NCBI GenBank assembly: GCA_023458855.1
Contig: JAEWWQ010000270.1
Span: 1 to 8,088, forward strand
Direction of reading: 5' to 3'
From: Bacillota bacterium
GTDB lineage: Bacteria > Bacillota > Clostridia > Lachnospirales > Lachnospiraceae
Length of the DNA stretch: 8,088 nucleotides
The translations under genes were made by a program, and so were the position numbers. Under the pieces are notes generated by a model that saw only the letters and a list, made by a program, of their open reading frames with translations, did no database searches and was not told where the DNA came from. Positions 6,930 to 8,088 of this stretch are shown here, one piece after another (positions within the stretch are counted from its first letter, which is position 1; each line of letters opens with the position of its first letter).

Positions 6930-8088
6930 ATGAACCAATATAATCAGAGAAATAGAATCGTTGAGTTATATTGTCTGCTGGCAGCAGACCTGTTGTCGAT
7001 CGTCTTATCGTATGCACTGGCAGTATTAATTCGTTTTGGTTCTCTGCAGTCTTTATGGAAAGGAGAACTGCATTTACTGGTATGCCTTTGCTTTCTATTA
7101 TTCAGTACGATATTCAGTCTGCTTCTTGATTGGAACAGCGGTTTTATCAAAAGAGGTTATTTCATAGAGTTCACTACCATCTTAAAGTATGATGGTATCA
7201 TGGTTGCGTCCGTAGGATTTCTGCTGTTCTTAATTAAACAGGCGGAATTTTTATCAAGACTTACCATTGGTTATTTTTTCCTGATAAATCTTATCTTAAC
7301 TTATACATCACACCTGGCTGTGAAAAAACTACTCATTGAATATTTAAAAAGCGAACATTGCAAGGTACAGGTCATGATGATCGTAGAAGAAGAGAATGTG
7401 GAAGATTCTATCCTGCATTTAAAGAAGACGCTTCCGATTAATTATGAGATATCGGCAATTGCACTATTGAATACTGACAGAATCGGAGAACAGATCTTTG
7501 GGATTCCGGTTGTGGCAGATAGCAGGAATCTGATGGAAGTAGCCAGGCAATTACCTCTGGATGAGGTGTTCATTCGTCTGGAAAAAGAGCCTAATGCCAG
7601 AATTCGGGAGATTATTCAGGATTGTGAAGAAATGGGTGTGATCTGCCATTACAGCATGGATATTATAGACTGGAATGCAAAAGAGCGGCATATAGGGAAG
7701 TTTGGAGAGTATACAGTTGTTACATATTCCATCTATAAGATCGATTACAGAAGAAGAATGATCAAGAGGGGAATGGATATCGCAGGCAGTATCGTAGGAC
7801 TTGCCATTACAGCAGTTGTGACTCCTTTTGTTGCAATTGCGATCAAGCTGGAATCCAAAGGTCCTGTATTTTTCTCACAGACACGTATCGGTAAGAATGG
7901 CAGAAGATTCAGCATCTATAAGTTCCGTTCCATGTATGTGGATGCGGAAGCGCGGAAGAAAGAGCTGGAAGAAAAAAATGAAATAAAAGGTCTTATGTTC
8001 AAGATGAAGGATGATCCCAGAGTAACGAAAGTGGGCAGATTCTTACGTAAGACAAGTATAGATGAACTGCCGCAGTTCTATAATATCC
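6930..8088 (+). CDS. Polyprenyl-phosphate phosphoglycosyl transferase, WcaJ/WbaP type (3' end cut by window)
   Basis: Reading from ATG at 6930 gives 386 codons without a stop before the window ends. The N-terminal part has about four membrane spans (roughly 12-35, 46-67, 86-102, 112-129). A Rossmann-like regulatory region follows (about 146-245), including GIPVVADSRNLMEVA (191-205). The catalytic monotopic domain starts at KRGMDIAGS (279-287), a re-entrant helix with Pro299, followed by KGPVFFSQTRIGKNG (310-324) and YKFRSM (330-335). The Asp-Glu dyad is D378-E379 in KTSIDELPQF, the nucleophile pair established for PglC-like enzymes. The enzyme moves a sugar-1-phosphate from a UDP-sugar to undecaprenyl phosphate, starting the repeat unit. 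Glucose or galactose is usual for full-length WcaJ/WbaP relatives, but the sugar is not predictable here. The GDMS..GPRP motif and stop should lie within roughly 70-90 codons beyond the edge. The Rossmann-like region lacks the usual glycine-rich turn (EEEN near 153-156). Confidence 0.93.
   Translation, partial: MNQYNQRNRIVELYCLLAADLLSIVLSYALAVLIRFGSLQSLWKGELHLLVCLCFLLFSTIFSLLLDWNSGFIKRGYFIEFTTILKYDGIMVASVGFLLFLIKQAEFLSRLTIGYFFLINLILTYTSHLAVKKLLIEYLKSEHCKVQVMMIVEEENVEDSILHLKKTLPINYEISAIALLNTDRIGEQIFGIPVVADSRNLMEVARQLPLDEVFIRLEKEPNARIREIIQDCEEMGVICHYSMDIIDWNAKERHIGKFGEYTVVTYSIYKIDYRRRMIKRGMDIAGSIVGLAITAVVTPFVAIAIKLESKGPVFFSQTRIGKNGRRFSIYKFRSMYVDAEARKKELEEKNEIKGLMFKMKDDPRVTKVGRFLRKTSIDELPQFYNI

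Overview
The window looks like the interior of a cell-surface polysaccharide (capsule/exopolysaccharide) cluster from a low-to-mid GC Gram-positive anaerobe. The best guess is Clostridia, probably Lachnospiraceae. This rests on strong AGGAGG-type ribosome binding sites, AT-leaning codon use, very tight gene packing and the style of the protein families. The genus cannot be fixed from the sequence.

Layout, all on the + strand: (1) the last 22 codons of an upstream gene with a basic C-terminal tail (1-69); (2) a multi-membrane-span GT-C glycosyltransferase of Gpi18-like type (94-1515); (3) a second GT-C enzyme of the GT39/PMT_2 type (1535-3148); (4) a DUF5672-type putative glycosyltransferase (3162-3869); (5) a GT17-family glycosyltransferase (3882-4844); (6) a family-2 glycosyltransferase (4875-5780); (7) a Wzy-like O-antigen/capsule polymerase overlapping gene 6 by 23 bases (5758-6927); (8) a large WcaJ/WbaP-type polyprenyl-phosphate phosphoglycosyl transferase, cut by the window end just after its catalytic Asp-Glu pair (6930-8088+). 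Gaps between genes are 2 to 30 bases. I see no terminator hairpin or convincing internal promoter, so the set reads as one operon that starts before and continues after the window. No gap exceeds 300 bases. I saw no tRNA, rRNA, insertion sequence or CRISPR array.

Working model (inference): the phosphoglycosyl transferase puts the first sugar-phosphate on undecaprenyl phosphate. The cytoplasmic transferases (GT2, GT17, DUF5672 and probably the truncated upstream gene) extend it. A Wzx flippase, not in the window, moves it across the membrane, and the Wzy-like protein polymerises the units outside. The two GT-C enzymes would use polyprenyl-phosphate sugars to add residues on the outer face, so this locus would build its glycan on both sides of the membrane.

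The observations most worth a second look are the A8 tract in the GT2/Wzy overlap, where loss of one A would fuse the two reading frames; the tandem GT-C pair inside a Wzy-type locus; and the adjacent DUF5672 and GT17 genes. Nothing here clearly amounts to a wholly new kind of system; it is a glycan locus with an unusual enzyme mix.
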